DNA of 64,000 nt from Sphingobacterium prati (GCF_013167215.1 NZ_JABJWY010000037.1:12050-76049); one strand, 5' to 3'; counted from the first letter of the stretch, positions 51,748 through 61,232 are shown. A program made the numbers and translations. The notes: generated by a model not told the origin, from the letters alone.

Positions 51748-52075
51748 GATCTTCCGCCTCCATCGGATAGACGGAAACGGCCCCAATGGTGTCCCGACAT
51801 AGATTAATCAATAATTCAAAGCGGTCTCGGGGATTGAGTTTCCAATACTTTTCACCTATTTCCAATAACCATCCCTCTGGAATCAGACCGTCAAAAAAGG
51901 GAAAAAGCACATTGCTGTGGTACGCGTGTTCCGAAATCGGTAGGGTTAAACTGATAGGCTTAGGATCGGCTGTTCTGATATAATTTTGATCGTAGTTAAA
52001 TGAATAACCACGATCGGTTTCAATTAGATATCCTGCTAATTGATCTTGAAAATATATTTTTGCTTCACGCGCCAT
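51740..52075 (-). CDS. hipS: HipS-like antitoxin (HipA N-terminal domain)
   Basis: A 111-residue stand-alone HipA N-subdomain-1 protein: KIYFQDQLAGYLIETDRGYSFNYD, PISLTLPISEHAY, FPFFDGLIPEGWLLEI, and GAVSVYP. This is the region missing from the adjacent kinase. Its stop lies 8 bases inside the hipT frame, and its ATG shares bases with the hipB stop, so the three genes are translationally coupled. In HipBST systems HipS is the actual antitoxin of HipT. Confidence 0.9.
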   Translation of the reverse strand: MAREAKIYFQDQLAGYLIETDRGYSFNYDQNYIRTADPKPISLTLPISEHAYHSNVLFPFFDGLIPEGWLLEIGEKYWKLNPRDRFELLINLCRDTIGAVSVYPMEAEDHA

Positions 52076-52278
52076 TATGCTCTAATTTTATCCACTACGC
52101 CAACCTCTTTACCAAATAAAGCTAATACATCATTTACTTTATCTAACCGAAGTGTTTTTTTTCCTTGTTCAAGGTCACGGACAAAACGTAAACCTACCCC
52201 AGCATTAAATGCCAAATCTTCTTGAGTAAGCTTTAGTTCCTTCCGTTTTTGTTTTACAAATAATTGCAATGAATCCAT
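52075..52278 (-). CDS. hipB: HipB-like XRE DNA-binding protein
   Basis: A 67-residue XRE-family HTH protein: KRKELKLTQEDLAFNAGVGLRFVRDLEQGKKTLRLDKVNDVLALFG, with LTQEDLAFNAGVGLRFVRDLE as the HTH core. It is the first gene of the hipBST operon and should repress it by binding the three TATACC palindromes just upstream, one of which begins four bases before its start codon. Confidence 0.92.
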   Translation of the reverse strand: MDSLQLFVKQKRKELKLTQEDLAFNAGVGLRFVRDLEQGKKTLRLDKVNDVLALFGKEVGVVDKIRA

Positions 52279-52281
52279 ATC

Positions 52282-52382
52282 TATACCTTTTCTGATATAA
52301 ATATAAGTAAAAATAAATTATTTATACCACTTCGGGTATAGTATATTTGCTTTTGCTGTTTTTTATACCTTATCGGGGATAT
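52282..52382. promoter_or_regulatory. Three HipB operator-like palindromes, 41-base period
   Basis: TATACC-N6-GGTATA at 52323-52340 is a perfect-armed 18-base dyad. Near copies lie at 52282-52299 (right arm GATATA) and 52364-52381 (right arm GGGATA). The left arms start at 52282, 52323 and 52364, exactly 41 bases apart, close to four helical turns. They fill the hipB promoter. Size and sequence are close to the known HipB operator pattern TATCC-N8-GGATA. Confidence 0.8.
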
Positions 52383-52447
52383 TTTTGAAATCTTATTTGT
52401 CCTATCAAACTATTTTCGCCCTGTACTGTCTTCTAATAAAAAAGGTT

Positions 52448-52840
52448 ATGGAAAAATCTTATATTCAAACGGTCGCCCGCTATGGCTTAGGTGCTTTTTT
52501 AATCGTGGCAGGAATCGGGCACCTGACCTTTGCCCGGAAGGAATTTCAGGCGCAGGTACCGGATTGGGTACCGATCTCTAAGGACGATACGGTGGTCTAT
52601 TCCGGTTTTGCTGAAATTGCCCTGGGCACGGCGCTGCTATTGGCCAGGGGTAAACAGCGTGCTGCCGTGGGTAAAATTGCAGCGGCTTTTTTTGTTGCGG
52701 TGTTTCCGGGCAATATCGCGCAATATACTGAACACCGGGATGGTTTCGGACTGGACAGCGATGGGAAGCGCCTTGCCCGTTTATTTTTCCAGCCGGTATT
52801 GATCGCTTGGGCATTAAAGAGTACATGTAAAAGAAAATAG
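52448..52840 (+). CDS. DoxX-like membrane protein
   Basis: About 130 residues from ATG 52448 (MEKSYIQTVARYGLGAFLIV). An in-frame Met at 52385 adds a tail overlapping the hip promoter and is less likely. Four membrane segments: about 10-30 (GAFLIVAGIGHLTF), 48-66 (YSGFAEIALGTALLLA), 70-90 (VGKIAAAFFVAVFPGNI) and 108-124 (LFFQPVLIAWAL). The pattern is DoxX-like (GHLTFARKEFQAQVPDWVP). Function in quinone or sulfur metabolism is not proven for this subgroup. Confidence 0.82.
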   Translation: MEKSYIQTVARYGLGAFLIVAGIGHLTFARKEFQAQVPDWVPISKDDTVVYSGFAEIALGTALLLARGKQRAAVGKIAAAFFVAVFPGNIAQYTEHRDGFGLDSDGKRLARLFFQPVLIAWALKSTCKRK

Positions 52841-52853
52841 GTTACTTAAACTG

Positions 52854-53351
52854 ATGGAAAATTTAGAAGTATGGATGCGTGGACCAATTGCTGGGATTCC
52901 GGATCTCTTGCAACCGGTGGCACATGCCTTATTGCAAGTAGGGGAGGATACCGTAAAATATACCCAGCAGCTATCGCCTGAGCAGCTTTGGGCGCGTCCC
53001 TGTGGCAATGCCAGTATCGGATTTCACCTGCTGCATATGAGCGGTGTGATCGACCGCATGTTTACTTATGCGGCAGGGCAATCGCTTTCCGCAGAACAGC
53101 TTGATTATCTCCGACGGGAAAGCATCGTGGATATGGAGTTGGATGTGGCTACTTTGGTCCAAAACTTACAGCTGCAGATCGAAAAGGCCTTACAAATCTT
53201 AGCTGCTGTTGATCCCGGCACGTTGACCGAGGAGCGTTTTCTGGGACGGAAGCGCATTCCAACAACGTTGATCGGCCTCCTGTTTCATGCTGCCGAACAT
53301 GCACAACGCCATGTTGGGCAATTGCTGGTCACCGCGCGCTGCCTAAAATAA
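52854..53351 (+). CDS. DinB-family protein
   Basis: A 165-residue four-helix-bundle protein. The DinB/YfiT pattern is seen in QLSPEQLWARPCGNASIGFHLLHMSGVIDRMF, with the metal-binding His in HLLHM, and in LLFHAAEHAQRHVGQLLVTAR with the C-terminal His pair. These three His positions are the usual metal ligands. It lies 13 bases after the DoxX-like gene, so the two are probably cotranscribed. DinB-family enzymes include thiol-dependent metalloenzymes; the substrate here is unknown. Confidence 0.85.
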   Translation: MENLEVWMRGPIAGIPDLLQPVAHALLQVGEDTVKYTQQLSPEQLWARPCGNASIGFHLLHMSGVIDRMFTYAAGQSLSAEQLDYLRRESIVDMELDVATLVQNLQLQIEKALQILAAVDPGTLTEERFLGRKRIPTTLIGLLFHAAEHAQRHVGQLLVTARCLK

Positions 53352-53564
53352 CAGGTGGTAAGAACCGGCTTCGTAGGCCTCGGTTGGCTAGCTGAATATG
53401 GCCGTCATTCTTGAAAATAGATGTTCCAGATGTGGATTCGCACAGCAAGAAGGTACTTTCATGGTCGGCGGTCTGTCCAATGGATTAATTTGTAAATTCG
53501 TATACTTGTAAGATTCCGGCGGGAATTCGTACTAATATACTCCCGCATCAAATAAACTGAGTAT

Positions 53565-54245
53565 ATGCAGATACTATTGGTTGAAGACGATCGTCGTATA
53601 AGTAGTTTTGTGGTTAAAGGGCTCGAGGAACTGGGGCACCAGGTCATTTTGGCTGAATCAGCTGAAGCTGCACGGGAATGGACCAATGTGGCGTCCCTAG
53701 ATATCGTGGTGCTGGATATTATGCTACCCGGTATTGATGGGATCCAGTTTACGAAGATGCTGCGCTACCGCAAAAACCATATTCCAATTTTAATTATCAG
53801 TGCGTTGGGCGAAATAGATGATAAGGTGGAGGCACTGGATAGCGGTGCCGATGATTATCTCGTCAAACCTTTTTCGTTTAAGGAGCTGGTCAGCCGCATC
53901 AAAGCTTTGGTCCGTAGGGAAAACTATAAAATAACGGCAAATGAGGGGAGCATCGCAATTCGGGATCTGAAAGTGGATCTGGACCGCTACGAAGTCCATA
54001 AGGGGGACCAACCTGTCGATCTCTCGCCCAAAGAATTTAAGCTGTTTAAATTTCTGATCGAAAACCGCAATAAAACGCTTTCGCGTACAGCAATATTACA
54101 AGCCGTCTGGGGGATTGATTTTGATAATAACACAAATGTCGTGGACGTGTATGTTTCTTATCTGCGTGGTAAAATTGATGATGGAGCTGATATATCCCTG
54201 ATCAAGACGGTCAAAGGGGTAGGGTATATGCTCAAAACGGACTGA
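53565..54245 (+). CDS. OmpR/PhoB-type response regulator
   Basis: A 226-residue response regulator. The receiver has the acidic pair EDD (residues 7-9), phospho-acceptor Asp51 in VVLDIMLPG, and Lys in DDYLVKPFSF. A C-terminal winged helix follows (LSPKEFKLFKFLIENRNKTLSRTAILQAVWG, then VDVYVSYLRGKID and VKGVGYML). It is followed two bases later by its kinase gene, and then by a metal-efflux operon that it probably activates, as CusR does. Confidence 0.95.
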   Translation: MQILLVEDDRRISSFVVKGLEELGHQVILAESAEAAREWTNVASLDIVVLDIMLPGIDGIQFTKMLRYRKNHIPILIISALGEIDDKVEALDSGADDYLVKPFSFKELVSRIKALVRRENYKITANEGSIAIRDLKVDLDRYEVHKGDQPVDLSPKEFKLFKFLIENRNKTLSRTAILQAVWGIDFDNNTNVVDVYVSYLRGKIDDGADISLIKTVKGVGYMLKTD

Positions 54246-54247
54246 CC

Positions 54248-55594
54248 ATGAATTTAAAGACAAGACTTACACTTTTTACTTCGTTGGTCTTCACGATCAT
54301 TTTTGGGCTTGCAACGATGGTTATCTACTGGATATTTTATAACTCCTCCGAACGACATCTGATAAGCTCGCTTGAGAAAAATGCCAAGATAGCGGGAATC
54401 TATTACCTGGAGGCGGATGAACAGAGTCCGCTAAAGCATTTAGAGTCCAAAAACCAATATGAAAGTCTGGTCAAGCGGGCCATGGTGGCTGTCTATAATG
54501 CGGATGGTCAAGTAAAGTATGGGGGCATGCGAAATGACAGTCAAATCGATCAACATCTGCTGACCCAGTTGAAATCGGAGAAAACAATTTATTTTAAAAC
54601 AGACGATAGCTTTTATTTTGGCTTGTATTACCCCGATAACCAGGGTGATTTTTTTGTGTTTGTCAAGGAGTCAAATGCGGATTTCGGCCATCAATTAAAC
54701 CGCTTGTTGTTTACGCTTATTATGGTGTTTCTTGTAGCATTGATCAGTATTGTCTTGCTATCGGTCTGGCTGAGCAAATATGCATATCTCCCCATTCGCA
54801 AGGTGATTGCGGAAATTCGTCATAAGGATTTAAATACGATCCAGGAACCCCTGACGGTCATAAAGACGAAGGATGAACTACAGGATCTGATCGAAAGTTA
54901 TAATGCGCTCCTGCGCCGGATCAGTGAAAATATGATTATTCGAAAGAATTTTGTGAGCTACGTCTCCCATGAGTTTCGTACACCTTTGGCCGGGATTTTG
55001 GGGTCCATGGAGGTTTTTGGAGCAAAAGCACGCAGTCAGCAAGAGTATCAGGAGCTGGCGGCGACCATCACCGAACATGTAAATTTTCTAAATCACTTGA
55101 TCGGCAATTTTCTATTGCTGACAGAAGACCAGGCACTGAAACGTTCCATGGAGGTCTTTCGCATAGACGAAGTGGTGTGGGAACTGGTGCCTAAGTTTGC
55201 CAGAACATTTACCGTACCCTTGAAAGTAGATCTCCAGGTGGATGACCCGCAGTATTTTAATTTCCGCGGCAATCGGATGCTCATCACGCTGTCGATCTCC
55301 AACTTGGTTGAAAATGCGCTCAAATATGCGGATGGAAAGGAAGTACTGATGCAACTGGCCACCCTCAATGGACGCTTATCCCTGCAGATCATCGATCATG
55401 GAATTGGTATCCCCGCAGCCGAGCTCGAGGCCGTGAAGCAGACCTTTTACCGTGGATCGAATGTAGGTGATGTAAAAGGAAGTGGCATAGGGCTCTCTTT
55501 CGCACAGATTGTCTTTAAAGACCAGGGGGTAGACTTTGATATTCATTCAGATGATATGGGGACTACGGTATCGCTGCTCTTTCCAAAATTCTAA
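54248..55594 (+). CDS. Sensor histidine kinase (CusS-like context)
   Basis: A 448-residue kinase. Helix 1 (about 10-30), a periplasmic sensor loop (30-150) and helix 2 (FTLIMVFLVALISIVLLSVWL) are followed by a HAMP-like linker, HisKA with FVSYVSHEFRTPLAGILGSM, and HATPase with NLVENALKYADG, IIDHGIGIP and GSGIGLSFAQIV. The periplasmic loop lacks obvious His/Met/Cys clusters, so direct metal binding is not evident. It forms a pair with the upstream regulator, and the efflux operon follows within 75 bases. Confidence 0.94.
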   Translation: MNLKTRLTLFTSLVFTIIFGLATMVIYWIFYNSSERHLISSLEKNAKIAGIYYLEADEQSPLKHLESKNQYESLVKRAMVAVYNADGQVKYGGMRNDSQIDQHLLTQLKSEKTIYFKTDDSFYFGLYYPDNQGDFFVFVKESNADFGHQLNRLLFTLIMVFLVALISIVLLSVWLSKYAYLPIRKVIAEIRHKDLNTIQEPLTVIKTKDELQDLIESYNALLRRISENMIIRKNFVSYVSHEFRTPLAGILGSMEVFGAKARSQQEYQELAATITEHVNFLNHLIGNFLLLTEDQALKRSMEVFRIDEVVWELVPKFARTFTVPLKVDLQVDDPQYFNFRGNRMLITLSISNLVENALKYADGKEVLMQLATLNGRLSLQIIDHGIGIPAAELEAVKQTFYRGSNVGDVKGSGIGLSFAQIVFKDQGVDFDIHSDDMGTTVSLLFPKF

Positions 55595-55666
55595 TCCTTC
55601 TCTAATCTTTTCTAATCAAACTTTAATTTAGGCTAAAGTTGTCTGTAATCCGTCAGGCTTAGTTTT

Positions 55667-56956
55667 GTGGAAATACAAAATAAAGTGAGAAAAATAGGCA
55701 TTGCATTCGTTATTCTTCTTGGCTTGAACTCCAAGCTATTTGCTCAGGAACTGGCCGAAAACCGCTTGCAAAAATCGGAGATAGAACAGGTGTTCCTGGC
55801 ACATAACCTAAGCTTAATGGCGCAGCGCTTTCAGCTAAAGCAGGCTGAGGCCGCAGTATTGCAGGCGAAATTATGGCCCAACCCGAATATTTCAATTAGT
55901 GAGGTCAATCTCTGGAAAAACTCTTCCAGTGAATCCCTGCCTGCCCTGATCGGAAACTATGGGCGACACCAACAGGTGCAGATCGAACTGGAGCAGACGA
56001 TTGAACTGGCCGGCAAAAGGAAAAAGCGGGTACAGCTGCAGCTTCTGGAAAAAGTGAATGCGCAACTTCAGTTTGAGGAATTGCTCCGGAATCTGAAATA
56101 TGACCTCCGTAGCCAATGCCTGGAATTACAGGTGCTGCAAGAGAAAGAGCGGCTCTACGCCAATCAGGTCGATATTTTCCATAAGTTGGCACAATCGTAC
56201 CAAAATCAATGGAAAGCAGGCAATGTCAGCGAAATGGACTTCCTCAGGATCCAGAGCGAGACTATCGCCTTTGGTAATAAATTGAATGAAATCCAGCAGG
56301 AGAAAATTGCAAAAATGAACGCTGTTGCACGCTATCTGGGAGCGAAAGGCAAGGCGCTTTCCATTGCGGATACATTAGGAAGCCCTGCTTTTATTGCAAT
56401 CAGACAAAACGAATGGAAAATCATGGCGCTGGATAATCGCAGCGACTATAAAATCATCCACAATGAATTTAAGAAAGGCCAGGCCCAGCTGGATATAGCG
56501 AAGGCAGAACGGGTACCGGATCTACAGGTCTCCCTGAATTATGACCGGGGTGGTAACATTATGCGCGATTTTATGGGCGTGGGCGTCTCCATGGATCTGC
56601 CGCTGTTTAATAGGAATCAAGGAAACATCCGGGTCGCTACATTGGAACTGGAAAAAAATAAAGTTGAAATCGAGCAGTTCCGCATCGATATTGAGCGGGA
56701 GATCGATTTTCTTTCATCGCGTCTAAGCAATCTGGAAGCGAGTTTAAAAACTACGGACAATGGATTTGACGGTCAGCTGGATGTGGCTCTGGAACGGTAT
56801 GTACGCAATTTTCAGCAACAGCGACTTACGATCGTTGAATTTATAGACTTTATCAATAATTATATGGAAAATAAAGAATCACTATTGGAACGAAGGGCTA
56901 AATACTTGCAGTACAAGGAAGAACTAACCTATTTAGTCGGAAAGGATATTAGCTGA
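55667..56956 (+). CDS. TolC-type metal-efflux outer-membrane channel (CusC/CzcC-like)
   Basis: About 429 residues. The start is GTG (55667, or in-frame GTG 55685); no ATG precedes the signal peptide (IGIAFVILLGLNSKLFAQ). The coiled-coil hairpins are visible: LMAQRFQLKQAEAAVLQAKLWPNPNIS, VQIELEQTIELAGKRKKRVQL, and the second-half AERVPDLQVSLNYDRGG...FMGVGVSMDLPLFNRNQGNI, typical of CzcC-like channels. Its stop overlaps the adaptor start (TGATG), so translation is coupled. Confidence 0.92.
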   Translation: MEIQNKVRKIGIAFVILLGLNSKLFAQELAENRLQKSEIEQVFLAHNLSLMAQRFQLKQAEAAVLQAKLWPNPNISISEVNLWKNSSSESLPALIGNYGRHQQVQIELEQTIELAGKRKKRVQLQLLEKVNAQLQFEELLRNLKYDLRSQCLELQVLQEKERLYANQVDIFHKLAQSYQNQWKAGNVSEMDFLRIQSETIAFGNKLNEIQQEKIAKMNAVARYLGAKGKALSIADTLGSPAFIAIRQNEWKIMALDNRSDYKIIHNEFKKGQAQLDIAKAERVPDLQVSLNYDRGGNIMRDFMGVGVSMDLPLFNRNQGNIRVATLELEKNKVEIEQFRIDIEREIDFLSSRLSNLEASLKTTDNGFDGQLDVALERYVRNFQQQRLTIVEFIDFINNYMENKESLLERRAKYLQYKEELTYLVGKDIS

Positions 56957-58062
56957 TGAAGGTTAATTTTTTATTGCCATTCATGGTTTTGTCTATTTGC
57001 TTCTTGCTGGGCTGCCAGTCAATGCAAAAGGAGGAGCAACAGACTGTAGGCACGACAGGTTTTTGCCTAAATGAGGATTTCAAACGCCATATTAAAATTG
57101 ATTCGATCCAAAAGCGGGACGTGTCCGAACAGATTGCCCTCAATGGTGTAATCCAATACAACCAGGATGAACTCGCGGCCTTAAAGAGTCCAATCCAGGG
57201 CATGGTACAGGCTGTCGCTGTCAATATGGGTGACTATGTCGAAAAGGGGCAGCTATTGGTATCGCTCAAGGGGACATCGGTGAATGATCTGAGCAAGGAA
57301 CTCCGTGAGCTGGAAAACAGTAAGCATCTGGCTGAAAGTAAAGTGAATAGTATGCGCAGCATGCTCCAGGATGGGATGGCTTCGCAGCGGGAGCTGGAAG
57401 AGCTGGAGAGTGAATTGAAGGCGGTGCAGATTGGGATCCAGCATGTGAAAGCCAATATGAAACTGCTGAACGGCTCATCGGAACATGGTGTTTTTTATAT
57501 CCGCGCGCCCAAATCTGGTTATATCGTCGATAAAAAGGTGAGTCCGGGAATGACGGTAGGTGACGACACGGAATTATTGTCCATCAGCAACCTGAATGAG
57601 GTCTGGGTAACGGTAAATATTTATGCAAATAACTTGCCCTTCGTCAAAAATGGGGCGCATGTAAAGATCACAACCTTGGCTTATAAAGGCGAATATTTTG
57701 AAGGCTATATTGATCAGGTGGCCAACTTTTTTGATCCCGAAGAACGGGTGGTCAAAGCGCGTGTCAAGCTGCTCAACAAGGATTTAAGATTAAAACCGGG
57801 TATGAGCGTGGATGTATTGGTCGAGAAGGGAACCGCAGGGCAGAAGCAACACTTGCTGGCAATACCCAAAGATGCGGTTATCCTGCATAACAACCAGAAT
57901 TATGTGGTGATCTATAGAAGCGACTGTGACCTGGCTGTAAAAGCTGTTGATATCGTTTCGGAAAACGAAACGTATGCTTTTGTCGAAACAGGGTTAGCGG
58001 CTGGAGACCGCGTGCTGACCGAAAATGAACTGATTGTATTTGATGAATTGATGAACAGATAG
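56956..58062 (+). CDS. RND metal-efflux adaptor (CusB/CzcB-like)
   Basis: A 368-residue lipoprotein (FLLGCQSMQKEEQ). A lipoyl-type domain (SPIQGMVQAVAVNMGDYVEKGQLLVSLKG and FYIRAPKSGYIVDKKVSPGMTVGDDTELLSIS) flanks a helical hairpin, followed by barrel and membrane-proximal domains (GYIDQVANFFDPEERVVKARVKLLN; RLKPGMSVDVLV). The N-terminal Met-rich metal patch of CusB is absent. It is coupled to both neighbours, three bases before the permease gene. Confidence 0.94.
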   Translation: MKVNFLLPFMVLSICFLLGCQSMQKEEQQTVGTTGFCLNEDFKRHIKIDSIQKRDVSEQIALNGVIQYNQDELAALKSPIQGMVQAVAVNMGDYVEKGQLLVSLKGTSVNDLSKELRELENSKHLAESKVNSMRSMLQDGMASQRELEELESELKAVQIGIQHVKANMKLLNGSSEHGVFYIRAPKSGYIVDKKVSPGMTVGDDTELLSISNLNEVWVTVNIYANNLPFVKNGAHVKITTLAYKGEYFEGYIDQVANFFDPEERVVKARVKLLNKDLRLKPGMSVDVLVEKGTAGQKQHLLAIPKDAVILHNNQNYVVIYRSDCDLAVKAVDIVSENETYAFVETGLAAGDRVLTENELIVFDELMNR

Positions 58063-58064
58063 GG

Positions 58065-61000
58065 ATGAAGAAAGTTGTACAAAATATCGTTTCATTTTCA
58101 CTGAAACACTCTTTGCTGGTCCTGTTTTTTACGCTGGCCCTATTGTTCGGTGGAATTTACGCCTACCTGCATACACCGATTGAAGCTTTTCCGGACGTGA
58201 CCAATACCCGCGTCCGGATCATTACGCAGTGGCCGGGGCGCAGTGCCGAAGAAATTGAGAAGTTTGTCACACTGCCGGTCACCAAGGAAATGAATACCAT
58301 TCCGAAGAAGACCGACGTACGTTCCATCTCGCTTTTTGGGCTTTCTGTCGTAACGGTGCAGTTTGAGGAGGACGTGGAAGACTTCTATGCGCAGCAGTAT
58401 GCGGGCAATAAGATGCGGTCCATTGATCTACCAGAGGGGGCCGAAAGTTCGATTGAACCGCCTTCGGGCGCTACAGGGGAAATCTTTCGCTATGTGGTCA
58501 AGAGCAATCTGCCCATTAAGGAGGTATCTGCCATTCAGGATTGGGTGATCGAACGGGAGCTGGTCGGGGTACCGGGGGTAGCGGATGTCGTGAGCTTTGG
58601 CGGTGAGGAAAAGATCTATGAAATCAAGATCAATCCAACGGAACTGGCCAATTATAACCTGTCTCCATTGGATGTATATGAGGCGGTATCGCGCTCAAAT
58701 ATCAATGTGGGTGGCGATGTAATACAAAAAGGAAATCAGGCCTATGTGGTACGTGGTGTGGGCTTGCTGGATAAAATAGAAGATATTGGCAATATTTTGA
58801 TCAAAGTGGTGGGCAATACGCCCATCCTGGTCAAGCATGTGGCTGAGATCGAATTGGGGGCAAAACCACGGCTCGGACAGGTGGGGCTCAATCAGGAGGA
58901 TGATCTGGTACAGGGTATCGTCATTATGCTCCGGGGTGAAAACCCATCGGCGGTAGTGACACGGCTGAAAGAAAAAATTGCGGAACTGAACGGTCGTATC
59001 TTGCCGGAAAATGTCAGGATCGAACCGGTAATTGACCGCACAAAATTGGTGAACAACACGGTGCATACGGTGTCGAAAAACCTGATTGAGGGTGTTATTC
59101 TGGTGTCAATCATCGTCTTTATCTTTTTGAACAACTGGAAGACAACTTTTATTGTCGCTTCGGTGATTCCATTGGCCTTTCTGTTTGCAATTATCTTATT
59201 GAAGATTCAAGGGCTGCCGGCAAATCTGATTTCCATGGGGGCATTGGACTTTGGTTTGCTGCTCGAAGGGACGCTGGTCATCGTGGAGACTGTTTTTGTC
59301 TCCTTGGAACGGGAGGCCCACCGGCTCGGAACAGCGCGTTTCAACAAGGTATCCAAACTCGGTATCATCAAAAAAAGTGCAGGTTCGGTAGCGGGATATA
59401 TCTTTTTTGCGCTATTGATCCTGATTGTCGCACTGACACCTATTTTCTCTTTCCAAAAGGTGGAAGGGAAAATGTTTTCACCCTTGGCCTTTACCTTGGG
59501 CTACGCTTTATTGGGCTCCTTGATCCTGAGTCTGACCTACGTGCCGGCCATGTGTAAGTACCTGCTGAAAAAGAATATTAAAGAGGATGAAAATAAAATC
59601 ACGAAAGTAAGCCGCAACGTTATTTTCAAAGGATTTAAAAAGGCCTTTGACCATCCAAAATGGACATTGGCAATTTTTGGATTGACCCTGATTGTTTGTA
59701 TCGTGCGGTTTAGCCATTACGGTTCGGAATTTTTGCCCAAGCTCAACGAAGGTGCCATATACGTTCGTGCTACCTTACCCAATAGTGTCAACCTGGAGGA
59801 ATCTGTTAAGTTGACAAAAACAATGAAAACAAAATTGATCGACCAATTTGATGAAATTGATTTTATTATGACGCAGACGGGCCGGCCCAATGACGGCACC
59901 GATCCCACTGGATTTTTCAATATTGAATTTAACATTGAGTTGAAACCTGAAGGGGCCTGGAAGCGGAAGATACCCAAGGAGAAATTGATCGCACAGATGC
60001 GGGATAGCCTGCAGACCTTTCCGGGGATCAATTTTGGTTTCAGCCAGCCGATCCAGGATAATGTGGAGGAGTATGTGGCCGGGGTGAAAAGCCCGCTGGT
60101 AATCAAGATTTTTGGTGAAAACCTGCAGGACCTGGAGAATAAAGCGAATAGTTTTGCGCAATCGCTCAAGAAGGTGGATGGCATCACGGATGTGAATGTA
60201 TTTAAAAATATAGGCTTACCGGAACTACGGATTCAGCTGCACGATTCGAAGATGGCAAAATATGGTGTGTCCACCAAGGATGTTCAGTCGGTCATCGAGA
60301 TGACCATAGGTGGGCAGTCTGTGACGCATTTTTACGACAATGAGCGGATCTTTGATGTGCGCCTACGCTTTCAGAAACAATATCGGGACAGCCCAGAAAA
60401 GATCGGAAACATCATTATTCCGACGATGAACGACCAGAAGGTGCCGCTGCGGGAAATTGCAACCATCGATTATCACACCGGACCGGCATTTATCTATCGC
60501 GACGGAAATTCACGTTACATCGGTGTTGGATTTAATATCGAAGGCCGGGATCTGGGGAGTACCATTGCGGATGCAAAAAAACAGATCGCAGCTGATGTTA
60601 AATTGCCTAAGTCCTACAAGGTTGTCTGGGCTGGTGAGTTCGAAAGTAAGGAAAGGGCCACCAAGCAGTTGATGAACGTGGTACCGGTGTCTCTGCTATT
60701 GATCTTGCTCTTGCTTTATGCCAATTTTGGTAACCTAAAAGATACCGCGATCTCCTCCCTGACGCTTGCGTTTGCATTTATCGGCGGGTTTGTCTCGCTA
60801 TGGATTACGGGGACGACATTCGGCATTTCGGCGGGTATCGGTTTTATTATCCTCTTTGGCGTGGCCACGATCGACGGGATTGTTCTAATAGGTGTCATGA
60901 AAGAAAATCTGCTGCACAAAATGGGTTTGAAACCTGCTATTTATGAAGCCGTAAAAAGCCGGATCAGACCGATCTTAATGATTGCACTAATGGGGGCCAT

Positions 61001-61160
61001 GGGTTTATTGCCTGCGGCTTTGTCCAATGGCATGGGCTCAGAAATTCAGAAACCGCTGGCCATTATGATTGTCGGTGGATTGATTATCTGTATGATCCTT
61101 TCCTTCTCCATTCTGCCCATCGTATTCTACTTGGCTTACAAAAAGGAAAATAAAGATTAA
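58065..61160 (+). CDS. Heavy-metal RND permease (CzcA/CusA family)
   Basis: A 1031-residue permease with 12 membrane helices. The N-terminal VNVxTEAP-like region (DVTNTRVRIITQWPGRSAEEIEKFVTLPV) and the long second periplasmic loop are of the metal-transporting subfamily. The TM4 motif is DFGLLLEGTLVIVE: it keeps the first Asp and final Glu of the CzcA D-D-E relay but has Glu for the second Asp. The Met triad of CusA is not obvious, so a divalent metal is more likely than Cu(I)/Ag(I). It is last in the regulator-kinase-channel-adaptor-permease cluster. Confidence 0.93.
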   Translation: MKKVVQNIVSFSLKHSLLVLFFTLALLFGGIYAYLHTPIEAFPDVTNTRVRIITQWPGRSAEEIEKFVTLPVTKEMNTIPKKTDVRSISLFGLSVVTVQFEEDVEDFYAQQYAGNKMRSIDLPEGAESSIEPPSGATGEIFRYVVKSNLPIKEVSAIQDWVIERELVGVPGVADVVSFGGEEKIYEIKINPTELANYNLSPLDVYEAVSRSNINVGGDVIQKGNQAYVVRGVGLLDKIEDIGNILIKVVGNTPILVKHVAEIELGAKPRLGQVGLNQEDDLVQGIVIMLRGENPSAVVTRLKEKIAELNGRILPENVRIEPVIDRTKLVNNTVHTVSKNLIEGVILVSIIVFIFLNNWKTTFIVASVIPLAFLFAIILLKIQGLPANLISMGALDFGLLLEGTLVIVETVFVSLEREAHRLGTARFNKVSKLGIIKKSAGSVAGYIFFALLILIVALTPIFSFQKVEGKMFSPLAFTLGYALLGSLILSLTYVPAMCKYLLKKNIKEDENKITKVSRNVIFKGFKKAFDHPKWTLAIFGLTLIVCIVRFSHYGSEFLPKLNEGAIYVRATLPNSVNLEESVKLTKTMKTKLIDQFDEIDFIMTQTGRPNDGTDPTGFFNIEFNIELKPEGAWKRKIPKEKLIAQMRDSLQTFPGINFGFSQPIQDNVEEYVAGVKSPLVIKIFGENLQDLENKANSFAQSLKKVDGITDVNVFKNIGLPELRIQLHDSKMAKYGVSTKDVQSVIEMTIGGQSVTHFYDNERIFDVRLRFQKQYRDSPEKIGNIIIPTMNDQKVPLREIATIDYHTGPAFIYRDGNSRYIGVGFNIEGRDLGSTIADAKKQIAADVKLPKSYKVVWAGEFESKERATKQLMNVVPVSLLLILLLLYANFGNLKDTAISSLTLAFAFIGGFVSLWITGTTFGISAGIGFIILFGVATIDGIVLIGVMKENLLHKMGLKPAIYEAVKSRIRPILMIALMGAMGLLPAALSNGMGSEIQKPLAIMIVGGLIICMILSFSILPIVFYLAYKKENKD

Positions 61161-61190
61161 GCACCCATTTTTTATTCATTATATACTTGA

Positions 61191-61232
61191 CAAAGGTTGC
61201 GGGCACGATTGTGCTGAGCAACCTTTGTTTTT
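61191..61232 (+). terminator. Terminator of the metal-efflux operon
   Basis: A perfect 10-bp stem (CAAAGGTTGC at 61191-61200 and complement at 61218-61227), then five T. Confidence 0.92.
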
